DNA of 64,000 nucleotides from Phorcus lineatus (taxonomy: Eukaryota; Mollusca; Gastropoda; Trochida; Trochidae). Shown here piece by piece: positions 1 to 12,227 of the stretch. How positions within the stretch are numbered: position 1 is the first letter of the stretch; every line of letters begins with the position of its first letter. The stretch lies in NCBI GenBank assembly GCA_921293015.1, contig OV121086.1, positions 45,339,402 to 45,403,401 of the forward strand. The letters run 5' to 3'. The translations under genes and the position numbers were made by a program. The notes beneath the pieces are model-generated. The model was not told where the DNA came from and made no database searches. It was given only the letters and a program-made list of their open reading frames with translations.

Positions 1-20
1 GTAAAGAAGAATAAATAACC

Positions 21-386
21 TTCAATTCCATATATAATTTGCATGTATACAAAGCGAATAACATGATTTATAAAGTTGGAAATAAAGACAATTTATATTG
101 TGTGTGAGTGTATGTTTCAACGGGGATATCCCGCCTGCACGCGCTGAGCGCGTGCGTTTGCCCGGGGCTATTAGCTTAGTAATATTACTGTGGGGGTCAG
201 AACGTTATCGGGATTTATCATTACCCTGTTTTCGTAATTTATATCTTTCGTTTAGGATGGCGTATCGTAATAAAATTTATCGTGAAATATAGAGCAAGAA
301 ATTAGCTTCAATTCCGTATATAATTTGCATGTGTGCACTCAGTGATTAAATGCTTTTATAATGTTTGAAATGAAGACAATTTTTAA
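21..386. repeat. Direct duplication of about 80 bp, 286 bp apart
   Basis: Sequence at 21-100 recurs at 307-386 with point differences. Both copies start TTCAATTCC, continue through TATATAATTTGCATG and end in a GAAGACAATTT-like stretch. The copies diverge sharply downstream. This looks like an old tandem duplication or two copies of a dispersed repeat. The family is not recognised. Confidence 0.6.
123..155. other. Two compact palindromes in a CpG-rich patch
   Basis: GGGATATCCC at 123-132 is a perfect 10-bp palindrome. At 137-155, GCACGCGCT and AGCGCGTGC form a perfect 9-bp inverted repeat around one base. Both lie in a CpG-rich patch that stands out from the AT-rich flanks. They could be factor-binding sites or hairpins; no function is shown. 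Confidence 0.5.
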
Positions 387-449
387 AATTTAGTAAAATT
401 CGTTCCAGACATATTATAAAAATAATTTTTATATCGATGTGAAGAGGAA

Positions 450-800
450 CAATTCATCTTTAGTTTCGTTTTGATTTCGCGCATGCGCTCTTGGAATTTA
501 TTGAGTTATGGCGCCCGAATTGAAAACAAGTTTACTTCAGTTGTAGAAACCGTTCCAGGGGTGATAGAAATTTCATTCAAAGTGTCAAGTAAGTATCATC
601 CATTTGTAACACGGGATTCGCCGACTAGCTTTGTATAAAACAACGATAACGTCCGTATTCCGCCATGTAAACACGCCATATGTTGTTAAAACGGTCGCAT
701 CTGGCGGCGCTGGAAAATTCGGCCACAGGGGCTAATTGCGTTATTACCGTAGCGAGGCGAGTGCTGGAAAATTCAGCCACGGGGGCAAAACTGGTCAAAA
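450..800 (+). promoter_or_regulatory. Candidate CpG-type promoter and non-coding first exon
   Basis: CpG dinucleotides are much denser here than in the rest of the window. GCGCATGCGC at 479-488 matches the NRF1 palindrome. CCGCCAT at 660-666 is the reverse complement of a YY1 core. A donor GTAAGT begins at 589 after AGTGTCAA. An ATG at 508 opens only 12 codons before TAG, so if a plus-strand first exon ends at 588 it is probably untranslated and carries a short upstream ORF. NRF1 and YY1 sites mark metazoan core promoters of broadly expressed genes, which supports the reading but does not prove it. Transcription could also run leftward. Confidence 0.35.
709..795 (+). repeat. Short duplicated motif, 54-bp spacing
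   Basis: GCTGGAAAATTC followed by a GCCACRGGGGC-like tail occurs at 709 and again at 763. The match covers about 28 bp with few differences. The two copies lie within the CpG-rich patch and may be a decayed tandem repeat or paired binding sites. Confidence 0.5.
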
Positions 801-1019
801 TAATATTCAGCAACGGAAGGGTTAAAATAGAACTCAAAAATTATTATTCTGAAATGTCAAACCTTGAAATATGAGCGACAGACATAAGATTTTTAATTGC
901 AGTAATGATCATGGCAAAACAAGGAAATATGAAGTTTGGTGAGAAGAACCTATTTTCATATGCTACATCTTACTACAATAGAGACCACTGTTGTTACTGG
1001 TTTACCTAGAATGAACCTC

Positions 1020-2560
1020 ATATACCTAAAAATATACACCTGTTCAAAGGTCAAAGAAAAAAATAGAAATTAGAACATACAAATCTTGAATTGAAATTTT
1101 TTAACCGGGCAACAGGTGACTAATTTACATAAATACCTGTAACAATCTCCTAAACATGAAGTAGTAATGAAGGTAAAACATGGTGAACTTGACATTTACC
1201 TGAGAGCCTGATACACCTGTATAAAGTCTCAAGGTGTAATCAGGTAAACAGAAAAGTTACTATAACCTTTAGTGAACTTCTCGACACCTGATTAACTGCA
1301 AAAACAATGAAGGAATGCTTAAACTTAACTCATGCACCCAAAGTAATGAAAACACCTGCACAAACTGATTAAGGTGTACATAGGAAATCAGGAAGGAACA
1401 GTTATGAAGATCTGCTGTTCACCTGTACATCCCTGACCAATCAAGACAAAGAGAGCCTGAACATGTACCTGAACCTGAACAAAAGTTGATGATACAACAA
1501 GAAACATGGTGGAGTTTTTTGTATACCTCTGTACATCTTTACATACCTGAATAAACAACCAAGATGCAAAGAATCCTCAACCCATTCTGAATACACCTGC
1601 AAAGTTTGACAGGTGTTACCAGGACACAAGGAAGATGTTTTTGTATTCCTCCTAAACCATTACATACCTGAATGAACAATCAGGATGCAATGAAATCCTG
1701 AAAATTTACATCCAACATTTTGAATAAACTTACAAAGTTTTAATGGTGTTACCGGGAAGATTTATGTGCATACCTGTAATAATCTACTGTACACCTGCAA
1801 ACTTACTCAAATTGATACAAGTGTACAAAGTGGTTTATAGCATGATCAAGGTATGGAAATATGGATATACCTGTACTAAATGAACATGATCAGAACATGA
1901 AGGTTTCCCTGTCTAGCTTTGGTGGCTAAATGTCCGCTTGATTAGTTTATCAAATGTGACAGAAACCTTAGTAACCATCAGCATGAAACAAGAAAGACTG
2001 AAGATTTACCTGTACTAATGCCAGCACACCTGTAGTATGAGATACTCTCACCTGGTCGGCCAGCACAATCGAACACATGTACAGGTAACATATCACATGT
2101 CTACCTGTCAAGGCTTGCCCTGCAAGTCATGTTAACTCGTTTGTAGTGTGGAGACTAATTAGTTCTCGGCAGGTAAGCTCTCTGATGTCTGCCAGGTAGA
2201 TATATGTTACCTACGGCAGGACAATAAATCGTTGACGAGAACACAGTGTCTTTCACACCTTAAACTGACCACTCACCTGGGGACTCATGTGGTCAACACT
2301 GTCCCCTGGGCATCATTTGTCCACAATGGACAGGAAACTAGCGGTCATTTGTCATCGTTTAGCCATCCAGGTAAGCAGGGCCTCTAATTGCAGTGCATTG
2401 TGTAATGGACGTGATGTGAGGTAAGTTATGTGGCAAGGTAGCTTCACACTTTTCACACCTGCACTGGGTTGTTAGAAAGATACAGGAAAGACTTTGGGCG
2501 GGGTCAGCCACACACAATACCTTGAACGAATCTGTATACTTAGGTAAATGTGCAGGTGTA
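1020..2560. repeat. ACCTG/CAGGT-dense block with a decayed ~122-bp tandem repeat
   Basis: I count about 29 occurrences of ACCTG or its complement CAGGT in roughly 1.5 kb, against about 3 expected. About half extend to CACCTG/CAGGTG, the E-box form bound by Snail and ZEB proteins. Part of the block (about 1390-1800) is a diverged tandem repeat of about 122 bp: GTATACCTC at 1521 aligns with GTATTCCTC at 1643 and a related segment near 1766. The enrichment continues past 1800 into sequence with no visible tandem unit. No ORF is convincing. Confidence 0.55.
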
Positions 2561-2814
2561 CATTATTTCTATCTACTGAATCTTTATGAAAATATAACAT
2601 TTCCAATTTGATGAATACATTACAACAGAATATATCTCAAAAAGATGAGAGAAAAAAAATCCAGAAAGATGTTAAATTAAACCCAAATGTTTCCCAAAGG
2701 ATGTGAAAATAAAAATCTAAAATATAATTCCAAGATAACAAAGAATCTAAATGAGAAAATGCTCTGACAAAACAATGAATAAACATAACGTTACCTTCAC
2801 CAGCTACGAAGAAC

Positions 2815-3154
2815 GTCCGACATGACACAAGTAGAGAGCCGACAATGTACAACCGTATAGCCTGGCAGTCTCACAGTAAAGAAAGCTCTCGCCCCACGCC
2901 CCTCGCTGGCCGTATAAACTCCACGGTCGACCGGCTAGCAGTGTTCAGGCATGTTGTAATTCTCAGGCCCCACCTGAGCTCCCCCGTATTGATGACTCGA
3001 TTGCAGATGGGCTGGGCCGAGCGAAGTTGAGTGAAACAGAGGCGACAGGTAGAGTCCTGCTCACCGCAAGTGGTAGCAGACACCTTGGGGCAAACACGAG
3101 AGATGTTTGCCCATCACAAAAAGAGACCCATTTGGTTGAGTCTGCTTTACGGAC
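2815..3154. other. GC-richer island with a 9-bp hairpin
   Basis: Base composition shifts toward GC relative to both flanks and CpGs are present. GGGCAAACA and TGTTTGCCC form a perfect 9-bp inverted repeat with a 7-base loop at 3088-3112. Short ORFs exist on both strands but none shows a protein-like pattern or convincing splice sites. It may be a regulatory element or unrecognised untranslated exon. Confidence 0.3.
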
Positions 3155-3440
3155 AGACTTGCCTCAACTTCCTTGCTCTGTGACTGCTGCCTCAGTTGTA
3201 AAGCCTGGGAGTGAGTTACATGGAGTTTGCTCATATCTCTGGATGTTGAGGCTTTAATATAGACTTGCCTCAATGTTAACACTGCTACAGGCCTTCCTAA
3301 AAGCTGCCCATTCAAAACCTGCCTTCCTGAACATGGGATAGACTTGCCTGAATGTTCAAACTACAAGAATATTGCTTCATATCAACTTATCAAAAAAACA
3401 CAACCTTTTCTGATAGGGCCTACACTAGACTTGCTAAACA
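3155..3440. repeat. Decayed tandem repeat with AGACTTGCCTCAA motif
   Basis: AGACTTGCC or close variants recur at 3155, 3261, 3340 and about 3426, spaced 79-106 bp, with related sequence between (CAATGTT, CTGCCTTCCT). Spacing is irregular, as in an old tandem array with indels. Confidence 0.5.
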
Positions 3441-4609
3441 TAAAGGCCTCGCTATGACAACTGTGTTGATCATAAATCAAGAGGCAGGACGTGGAGTTGT
3501 GACCTGGTGGGTCGACCTGTACTGACAGGATGAATCTGACCTCAGATATGCCCTAATTTACAGGTGCTCTATTCTTGTTTACTAATGAAAATGACTAGAA
3601 TTTTTAAAACAAATTTAAACAAACCTTTGATAATTGACAATTGACTTCATACTTTTAACAAATAAATAAAATAGTCATACAAACTTTAACAGATGTATTT
3701 TATAAATGATCTATACGGAATTTCATCCTTGAAAGACATGTGACATACAATAACAGGATTTACGAATATGCGGTGGTAGTCTTTTTTCATACTTTTCCCA
3801 AAACATCTGATTGTCATCAGAGTATACTTATTACAACTTATTAACATTTATCTATTTTAATCGATGGTATCTGGTTTTAGATCTTATTTCTGGATGAAAA
3901 ATAACATAAACATAATTCATTATTTAAACAAATATTAATAACTACAAAATCTACAGTGCATATGATTATAGATAATGTTTTTTTAATGTGTAAAAATGAG
4001 TAAAATTTGTTATAATGAATTTTTTTTAACGAAAGTTTCAATATGTTGTGACTTACAATATGTTATTTTAATAATTGAAAAATGTATTAAAGGCTTACAA
4101 TTGATAAACCTTTAACCATATACTATACTGAAAACAGAGACAGGTTTGCCTGTTATCCGATCTGATTTTACTGAAATAACTGCAGTTCTATTCTTAATAC
4201 ACTATCGATCAACACAGATATTGTAAAAATAGAAGTTGATGACAGATAAAAAATGAAAATGGATATAGGTTGTCCATCAAGCTCAATCATCAATATTTAA
4301 TTACCTTAAATCAGCAAAAACAACACAAATTCACTCAAACCATGTCTACCCCGCCAGAACATGTGGTATGTGATTTTGTCTGGCCCTCTCTTTAGTTACA
4401 GCTTGTTTTATGCATTTCCCATTCTCCTTATTTCCCCCATCCCCCAAAGCCTAAATTCATATTCTCCCTCCAAAATAAAGAGTGTGTTCATAATCGTTTC
4501 CAACTTCTTTATACTGTATAGGTATTGTTAATACATTGAAATTAATTTTGTTGGCAAGGAAGATCTTTCTCCCTATCCTTAACTCAAATGCCCCAACATC
4601 CCCTGACTA
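3441..4609. other. AT-rich stretch, nothing recognised
   Basis: Long runs of A and T, no ORF of note, no splice-bounded exon and no clear repeat. It reads as intronic or intergenic DNA. Confidence 0.5.
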
Positions 4610-5410
4610 TATCAACAGTCAACAATCAGCCAACCAGTGTATCTAACAAGCTAATACAACACTTTCGTCTCCTCTACCGGTCCAAGTCCTAAACCCACAT
4701 CCCCAGCATACTGACTTCTGCTCTCAACTCAACTGTCCCATATTGTGTGTCTATCTAACCAGCCAGTTCAATAATTTCCTTTCCTGTACCCCTCCTAAAC
4801 CTAAACCCACAACCCTGACTACATGTCTCTACTCCACAAACCTATCCAGGGTATCTATCTCAGCAGCCAATACAGTAATTTCCTCTCCTCTCCCCCGCCT
4901 AAACCTAAATCCACAACCCTGACTACATCTCTCTACTCCTCAAACCTATCCAGGGTATCTATCTCAGCAGCCAATACAGCAATTTCCTCTCCTCTACCCC
5001 TCCTAAACCTAAATCCACATCCCCACTATCCCTTGATAGCTTCTCTCTACTCCACAAACCTATCTAGGGTGTCTATCTCAGCAGCCAATACAACAATTTC
5101 CTCTCCTAAACCCACAACCCATCTCCCTTGATAGATTCTCTCAACTCAACTGACCAATTCAGGGTATGTATCTCAGCAGCCATTACAACACATTCTTCTC
5201 CTCTGTCTCTCACAGTCCTAAACCTAAACCCACATCCTAAGTTTCCCTGACTGCTATCTCTTCCCAACTCCACAAACCCATCCCGGGTGTCTGTCTCAGC
5301 ACACAATCCACAAATTCCTCTCCTCTACCCCTTGACTGAAAGCTGCTCTTGACTCTTCAGTCCTATCCAGGGTGTCTATCTAGGCAGTCAGTCCAACAAG
5401 ATAGTGATCT
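4610..5410 (+). repeat. Degenerate ~105-bp tandem array, pyrimidine-rich
   Basis: A unit containing CCAGGGTATCTATCTCAGCAG, then AATTTCCTCTCCTC, then CCTAAACCTAAACCCACA recurs with the AGGGTRTCT core at 4848, 4952, 5066, 5161, about 5285 and 5369, and more diverged copies before 4800. Spacings are 83-124 bp. The 102-codon plus-strand ORF at 4823-5131 is only the open frame of this repeat. The CCTAAA blocks are part of the unit and do not form a telomere-like array. Confidence 0.75.
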
Positions 5411-8400
5411 TCCTTTGCCTCTCTTGACCTAAATCAACACCAGAAAGTGGCTTCCCTCGGGCTGGGAGCAACTGTCACCTCGCACTCAAACAGTAAAACC
5501 CATCAAAGAAATCACCCGCTTATTGTGGATGGCTTCTCCACTGAAGGGATGAGCTTTTCTCGACCAATACAAGGCCTAGCGTGAAGCAGCCAGTAAACTT
5601 TACAAAATGAATCTAATATTTGGGAAATGGGAATTTTTCTTTAAATTCTTGCATGATTTTGTATATATTTATGACCATTTCTACATAGAATGGTTCATAC
5701 AACAGACTTGAGGCATACATAAATTTTTGATGCAATAGATTTCAACAGCCAATGGCAAAACTTTATGTGACTGTGATGATCTGAAATATTGCCACCATAT
5801 TTACATATGATAAGAATCGAATACTTTATGAAAATCACTTATCAAAATGAAAATATTTCAAACACTTAATTCTTAAGAGTGATGTGAAAGGTACTCTTAG
5901 GATGAAATAAGCCATTTACATTGCAAATGAATACTCAAATTTCAAACTCAAATCACTATCAAATTATAACCAGTCAAGTGATTATTTCCATTCATAAGAT
6001 GCTATGTTTGCATGTTAAACAGACAAAGCAGCTTCCGAGAAAAACATGACAGGACATATTGTACCCGTCACTTGCAACTTTCTAAATGTGATATCAACTC
6101 AGCATGTTAACTTTCTGACAACAAGCATAAACACAACCATTAATGAAAAGAAGCATGAAAAACATCTAATGTTTCTAGTATGGAATAAAATTAGCATACT
6201 GCTTAAAAACATCGAAGATCATAAATCAAGATAAACATATTTTTTACAAATTGTTTGCTGGACTAATGCTTTTGAATATTTCCCTGGAAAGCCATTTGTT
6301 AGTGGCATGTATCTAGTGGAATATATATATTGCAAGGAAGTTCTCATTCCTGTAAACTGCTAACTCAAAATGGCCAAATCTAATTGAATCAGCTCTTAAA
6401 ATAATAGTTATTTTTCTTCAACATCAAAACTTAAACTTGTTACACAGATGGTGTTGCTTGAAAATATTTCAAACATTAACATTCTGTCATCAAACATTTC
6501 TGTCACAGTAAACAGAATTGTTAGAGCTTCAAATCGAACCTTAACTGGCTGCACATTAAACAGTAAACAGAATCATTAATGCCTCGGAACATCCAAGATC
6601 CCGAATCTGACAAGTCGAGAGTCGAATGAGAAGTTTACAAATGACGTTTTATACTTCTGGACATCCACGACAGAATGCCATCTCCAATCTGACCTCCAAG
6701 ACAGGAGAGCGCTTCTTCGCCTCATGAATATTCATGGAAAGCGATCAAAGTCAAGTACGTTATTAGTATACTGCTGGGGTCCCATTACGACTGTGCTTAG
6801 TGTTGGACGTAGAGCCTAGCTTCTATAGCTATTATGTCTCCATACCAAAGCAAATTGGAAAAAAACTTTGATGGTTCGGAAAACATTCCGGGTGTCAATC
6901 AGACAGGAGAAAATAAAGATGTTTCCTTCATTCCGCAAAACCTTATCAGACAGAAATGTCGATTTGTCTTGTTGGTGGCATTCATATCATTAGTCCATGT
7001 TAATTTGACGATGAGCCAGGCTCGATAAAACCATGTACATTCTAACAGTTATCATGTACTTCGTTAGCGAGGGATGAATCTTATCTCCACATACAGAAGA
7101 GTTCTGACCCAGGTCAGTCATCTGCATAGGATGTTTGATTGGCAAAGGTACAAAATGTTGATCATGGAATTGAGTATAATTAATGAAAATGAAGTAACTC
7201 CTACCAATCACAATTATTTGTAAAGAATTACTTTGAAGAATCCCTTTTTGCACTGATCATTGCTTTGACAATTATGGAATTGGGAAATGTTCCAATAAGA
7301 TCAAATTGAAACATGTCAAAAAAGAGCAGGAACGGTATGCAACCCATCTATATTAAGGTTTTCTTAATTGAGAAATCTGTGTGAGTATTGATATAGAGAT
7401 GGTGTACAGAAATTCTGCAAGAGAAGAATTTTAAAAAGTGTTTTTACATTCCTCTTCTTTAACAACATTTGACCAATAACGAGCCATTATTTGAAGAATA
7501 TTAGCGCTAAGATTGTTGTGAAATGTCAAGAGTTTCCTTTTAAAAACCTTAGCATTAAGAGTACTTAAAAAATGTTTGCAATGTTCATGTTAGAGATACA
7601 TGAACTTTTATTTCTTATTTTGTTCATTGTACAGATACGCTTCACGTCATCTAAGCGCTAACGGAGTCTTGCTATAGCTCATCTTAACCAACCTCAGAAA
7701 AACAAGAGACACTGTTTAATCTGCATTTCTGAAGACATATCTAATTCTGACTTCTTATAATCAAATATAACAGAATCCATAATGCGACTTTGAAACTCCG
7801 CTAATCAACCTATCGTATATCATTCCCCATAGACAGGGGAACTTATTCCAGAGGGAACTTTTCCCTTAAACACTTCTTTTCAAAGCTGTTTAATCAATAG
7901 CTTATGAATATCAGAGAGGAAACGGAGGAAGATGTTTTTGAAATTTGGGCCATATCTTTTCTAAAGATTTTGATATTCATTACATTTTTTTCAGATCGAG
8001 TCATTACTTATTAGTAATAAGTATTTTATTCTAACACAATTATCTGCCATTAATTTCAACTCAACAAAATATTTTATACTATGTATCTCAAAGATTTTTA
8101 TGTTATTAATTTACTATATCAATTATTTCAAGTATCAGTTATAAATATCTAAAATGATATAATTTTCAGATTTTCTAAATTGATGTTATTCCCTTAGATT
8201 TCATATGTTGAACAATTCTCTGGGAAACATCTTTAACGAGAAATTATGTTTACTTCTTCATCGGGTGGTTTTTTTAATAAGAAGCTGTTATAAAAAATCT
8301 TGCTTTATTCTAAATTCACTGTAATAATTCAAGAAAGTTGACTGTCTGAAACATTTTCTCTGCTTCATGCATTAGAACAACTTCCTTAAAGGCAGCTCAA

Positions 8401-8699
8401 CACCCTGGGGAGTATAGAAGCAGATCTACAAGAGATCGAAGGTTAGCCATCACAATTTTTTATCTCCAATAGGAACTTTTTCTATGCATTGAGCATGCAT
8501 AAGGGCATTTGAGTGGTTATGAACATGTAAAGCTTAACATATTGATCCCTAGCCGCTTGGATCCCGCCATCTTGGCGACAAGCCACCGCACGACAGATAT
8601 ATTCATTTCTACACCGTTCACATGAGCTGTTCACTCAATAATTAGAATTATTTAAGGTTGCTGAATCAGCAGAGCTATCCATGATCCATATCGGCACTC
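5411..8699. other. AT-rich non-coding stretch with one MITE-like scrap
   Basis: No supported exon. The ORFs at 6046-6234 and 6834-7028 are short and have no recognisable features. Around 7648-7670, CATCTAAGCGCTAACGGAG resembles the arms of the dispersed element described at 12.2 kb and 33.1 kb. 6600-6830 is a little more complex but carries nothing nameable. Confidence 0.4.
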
Positions 8700-9490
8700 A
8701 CAGAGTCTGAAGCAGCTTGTTAGGGGCTAAAGTTGATAAAATCCATGAAAGAATGTTATACCTGCATCAGAAACAGTTAGTTTGTGAATTACAACTAGGA
8801 CTGACACTTCAATCTAAAGGGCTAAAAACGATCAATTCCATGGTAGAATACATGTATATAGTACCTGCACCCTAAACAATCAGCTGTTGAATTAGAACTT
8901 GGATTGAAGCTTCAAGTTCAGGGCTAACGTTGATCAAATCCATGATAGAATATTATACCTGCATCATAAACATTTAGCTTGTGAATTACAACTAGGAATG
9001 AAATAACAATTTAAGGGCTAAAAACGATAAATTCCATGGTAGAATATATAGTACCTGCACCCTAAACATTCAGCTGTTGAACTAGAACTTAGATTGAAGC
9101 CTCAAGTTCAGAGCTAACATTGATCAAATCCATGATAGAATATTATACCTGCATAATAAACATTTAGCTTGTGAATTACAACTAGGAATGAAATTTCAAT
9201 TTAAGGGCTAAAAACGATAAATTCCATGGTAGAATATATAGTACATGCATCTAGAACATTCAGCTGTTGAATTAAAACTAGGATTGAATTTTCAAGTCGA
9301 GGGCTAAAAACAATCAATTCGATGGCAGAATATATCATACATACACCCTGAGCTAGGAACTAGGATTGAAGCTTCAAGTTCAGGGCTAAGGATGAGCAAA
9401 TCCATGACATGCATCCTAAAGCTTTAGTTGTTTAATTAGAACCTGACTTCAAGTTTCATGTTAAGGGCTAAGTTTTATCAAATCCTAGAT
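8700..9490. repeat. ~95-bp tandem repeat with alternating (~190-bp) organisation
   Basis: GGGCTAA followed by a CCATGRTAGAATAT-like block recurs at 8724, 8819, 8921, 9015, 9111, 9205, 9301, 9383 and 9465. Alternate copies are more alike: one class continues AAAACGATMAATTCC, the other CAGGGCTAACRTTGATC. This gives a dimeric higher-order unit of about 190 bp. The last two units are shortened to 82 bp. Confidence 0.8.
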
Positions 9491-10132
9491 AGTATAACGT
9501 ATATTCATCCTTATCATGGTGGTTAAAGGTTTCCAAGCACTTCATAAATCAACCTGAACTGCTGAATTCATGGGAAAATTTAGCCTTTAATTGATAATCT
9601 TTCAATGTATTCAGGAAATCTTTTAACTTGATTATATGCATATCAATCTCTCAAAAACTAATATTTATGTGTAAATAATTGCTTAATAGAATAAGAATAT
9701 TATTGCAATATGAATAAGAAACATGCTTTAATATATGAACCATAATGAAAATTATTTTTCGATAACGAAAGATATTTCTTTTACAGATTACATGCATTAA
9801 CAATCCTTAAACTCATTTCTGGTAGATGATATTTCATAAGATTTAACTCTCAGAATGGTGTTTGCATGAATAGAAAATATTCACATAACAAAGAACATAT
9901 ATGCTATCTACATTGTGCTACACAATGAATAACCCGTAGACGCTAGAGCCCCTTGAATATAAACCTGTTAGAAACAAAATATGACATCTCTGACTTGTCT
10001 TTTTATGGACACATGTTTCATGGTGTGAACATTTGCCTCAAGCAATGCAGAAGGGTCATGCAAGGACAGAGCTTATGAAGTCAACACCAAATTCTTACTC
10101 ACTAAGATATGTGTAAAGGTGATCCAACTTAC
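9491..10132. other. AT-rich stretch, nothing recognised
   Basis: No exon, tandem repeat or mobile element seen. If the exon at 10133-10249 is real, this would be the start of the following intron on the minus strand. Confidence 0.4.
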
Positions 10133-10249
10133 GATGTATATATCTTCAAAGGTAGAACCATCCATCGAAACCCAACTGCCTGGAAGTAATACGTCTAGCA
10201 TTTTCATTGGTGATTTGGCAGGGGTGCAGGATTGACTTATTCCCCTCCA
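10133..10249 (-). CDS. Candidate internal exon, unknown protein
   Basis: On the minus strand an open segment of 39 codons, phase 0 at both ends, runs from an acceptor (TTGATCTCTCCAAG at its 5' side) to a consensus donor GTAAGT directly after ATATACATC. The peptide begins WRGISQSCTPAKSPMKM and continues through LLPGSWVSMDGSTFEDIY. It has no Cys/His metal pattern and no membrane segment; SPMK could be a proline-directed phosphosite. A second AG 14 bases further in would change the start phase but has a purine-rich context and is less likely. Phase fits direct splicing from the coiled-coil exon at 20941-21105, about 10.7 kb upstream on the same strand. I do not recognise the family. A 39-codon open stretch with a chance donor cannot be excluded. 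Confidence 0.35.
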
Positions 10250-11164
10250 CTTGGAGAGATCAATATATATATGACATATATAGAATACATAAAAAATATT
10301 GTACACACAGCTTTAGAAGCTTTTGTTTTACATGCAATATTGTGGCATTGTCTCCTTTCCCCTGTCAGATGAATTTGCTGGATCCACTCCCGGCTTTCTA
10401 TATCATCTACGTCTTTCATGTGAGTGATTCTGTAATTCAGATGTTGGTTCAATGTAATCAATCAGTCGTCATGGCAACTCCAGATGCACTGATTTCAAAT
10501 GGTGCTAGACCCTAGCATGTATATCTAACCACCACTTCAAACCAGGCATCGAGAGAGCTCAAGGAATATCCTGACCATAAAAAATTAAATGTTTTGGAGA
10601 GGGGGGGGTGACTCTTGGAAATATATATCTTTTCCCAATTTGTAAATATATGTTCACAGAGGGGAATAGAATAAATCAATTGTGATGGTACTCTTTATGT
10701 GAATGAGGAAACTTCCACTCAATTTAGTTTTATCACAAAAACAATAAAAATGAATGTGTAAATTAAGACAGGTCTGAAAAAAATGTTACAAACCATTGCC
10801 TCATTTGGCTGTCAACCTTTGGCAATTTTCTTTACTTACATAATTTATAAAAGTACAATTTCGAGCTCACCTTTCGTTTAAATCATTTTCTCCACTGTAA
10901 AAAGCTACATACAGAAGAGTATGTTTTCCTTTCATTATGAAATACAGAAAACAATTTTTGTTTATCAAAGGCCTGTATAAATGCCTATTACTTGGTAAAT
11001 CTTTTCTTTGGTTGGAAACCATTCAAGTTTTTGAAGAAATTACAATGAAAATTGCTTAAAAGTCAAGTTTTCAGGTTCAATTCATACACTGCTTCAAGAA
11101 AACATATTACTTGGTATCTTTCTAATGTAAACAAATGATTCAAAAGCATGACATTCGAATAAGT
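10250..11164. other. Non-coding stretch, nothing recognised
   Basis: AT-rich, with an 8-base G run near 10601. Overlapping ORFs at 10207-10515 (plus) and 10237-10461 (minus) have no protein-like features. Confidence 0.4.
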
Positions 11165-11480
11165 AAATATAACGAGATGCTCACATAAAGCAGGAAGTGA
11201 GGTAAAGCCAGTCACGAAGACGACCCTCTCATTTGTTCGCTAATGGACGATAATGTGACGTACTGTATCATGATCCTCTGGTTAACCTGTGCAAGTGTAT
11301 ACGCTGTCAGGGAATGACATATCACACAGCCTAATTAATGTTCATAATTGTAACTTACAGAGATCATGTGCAATTTGTGAAAGCGTATTTACTTTCAAGG
11401 GCTAAGGAAATCCTATAACGTCACATTACAGAGGCCTGATATTAATTTTTATTAAGATCATGCTAAATGTATGACAGCAT
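11165..11480. promoter_or_regulatory. Higher-complexity island, candidate non-coding regulatory element
   Basis: This segment has more even base composition than its flanks and contains several short motifs typical of enhancers: TGACGTAC, GCCTAATTAATG (a homeodomain TAATTA core), and CGTCACATTAC. No ORF is present. The call rests on composition and motif content only; cross-species conservation was not tested. Confidence 0.2.
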
Positions 11481-12227
11481 ATTCATGTACATCATAAATA
11501 CAGAGGCAAATTTGTAAATATAAGCTAAAGATATCTGAGGACAGTGTATGTCAAATTAAGTTATCAAAAATAATTTACTTTCCTTAGTTTTCATTGAAAG
11601 TGATTTAAAGTTCATATTTGATTTGTAGAAATTTATTAGAAAAGAAACATTTGAGTCTTTTTCATTTTATTTCATTAATATTTGATTAAACTTGAAAAAA
11701 TCTTTAACCTATCACTATCTAAATGGCCATAAGCTAGTTGATATGGTTTGTTCAGTTGTCAGACAGTACACTCTACCATTTTCTTGTTAGTTGGTTTTCA
11801 GGAGATATCATGAGGCACATTTCAACAGCTTAACATTAACAATATGCTTATCTTCTAATTAAAAACTGAATATTCAATCTGACATTTTCAGACAATATCC
11901 ATTATCTTCATGTTAGAATCCTGGCCTCAAGATAAGGAAATATTGCTCAATAATTGCACCTTAATATGACTCAAGTAAATCTTGAAATATTGGAACTTTT
12001 TTATATAAGCAGAATATTAAGTGGCATTTTTTCCAAACTTCATCAATTCTATGGATGTAGGGTCCGTAACACAGGTACTGTTTGAAACATTAATTTTGTC
12101 AGTTATTAGAATGCCTGCATTTTTACGAACATCTTAACTTAAGAACTACAAACTTCTAGGAACCATCATATAGAAAAATAGATTATCAACACTAGGGTTT
12201 AGATTTTTAAAGTTAATTTAAGTTTTA
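11481..12227. other. AT-rich stretch, nothing recognised
   Basis: No exon, repeat array or mobile element could be supported here. Confidence 0.4.

Noticed and set aside
4823-5131. 102-codon plus-strand ORF
   Set aside because: It is only the open frame of the ~105-bp tandem repeat, and the peptide repeats with the DNA unit.
4680-5240. CCTAAACCTAAACCC tracts as possible telomeric repeats
   Set aside because: They occur once per ~105-bp unit and never run in tandem as a telomere-like array.
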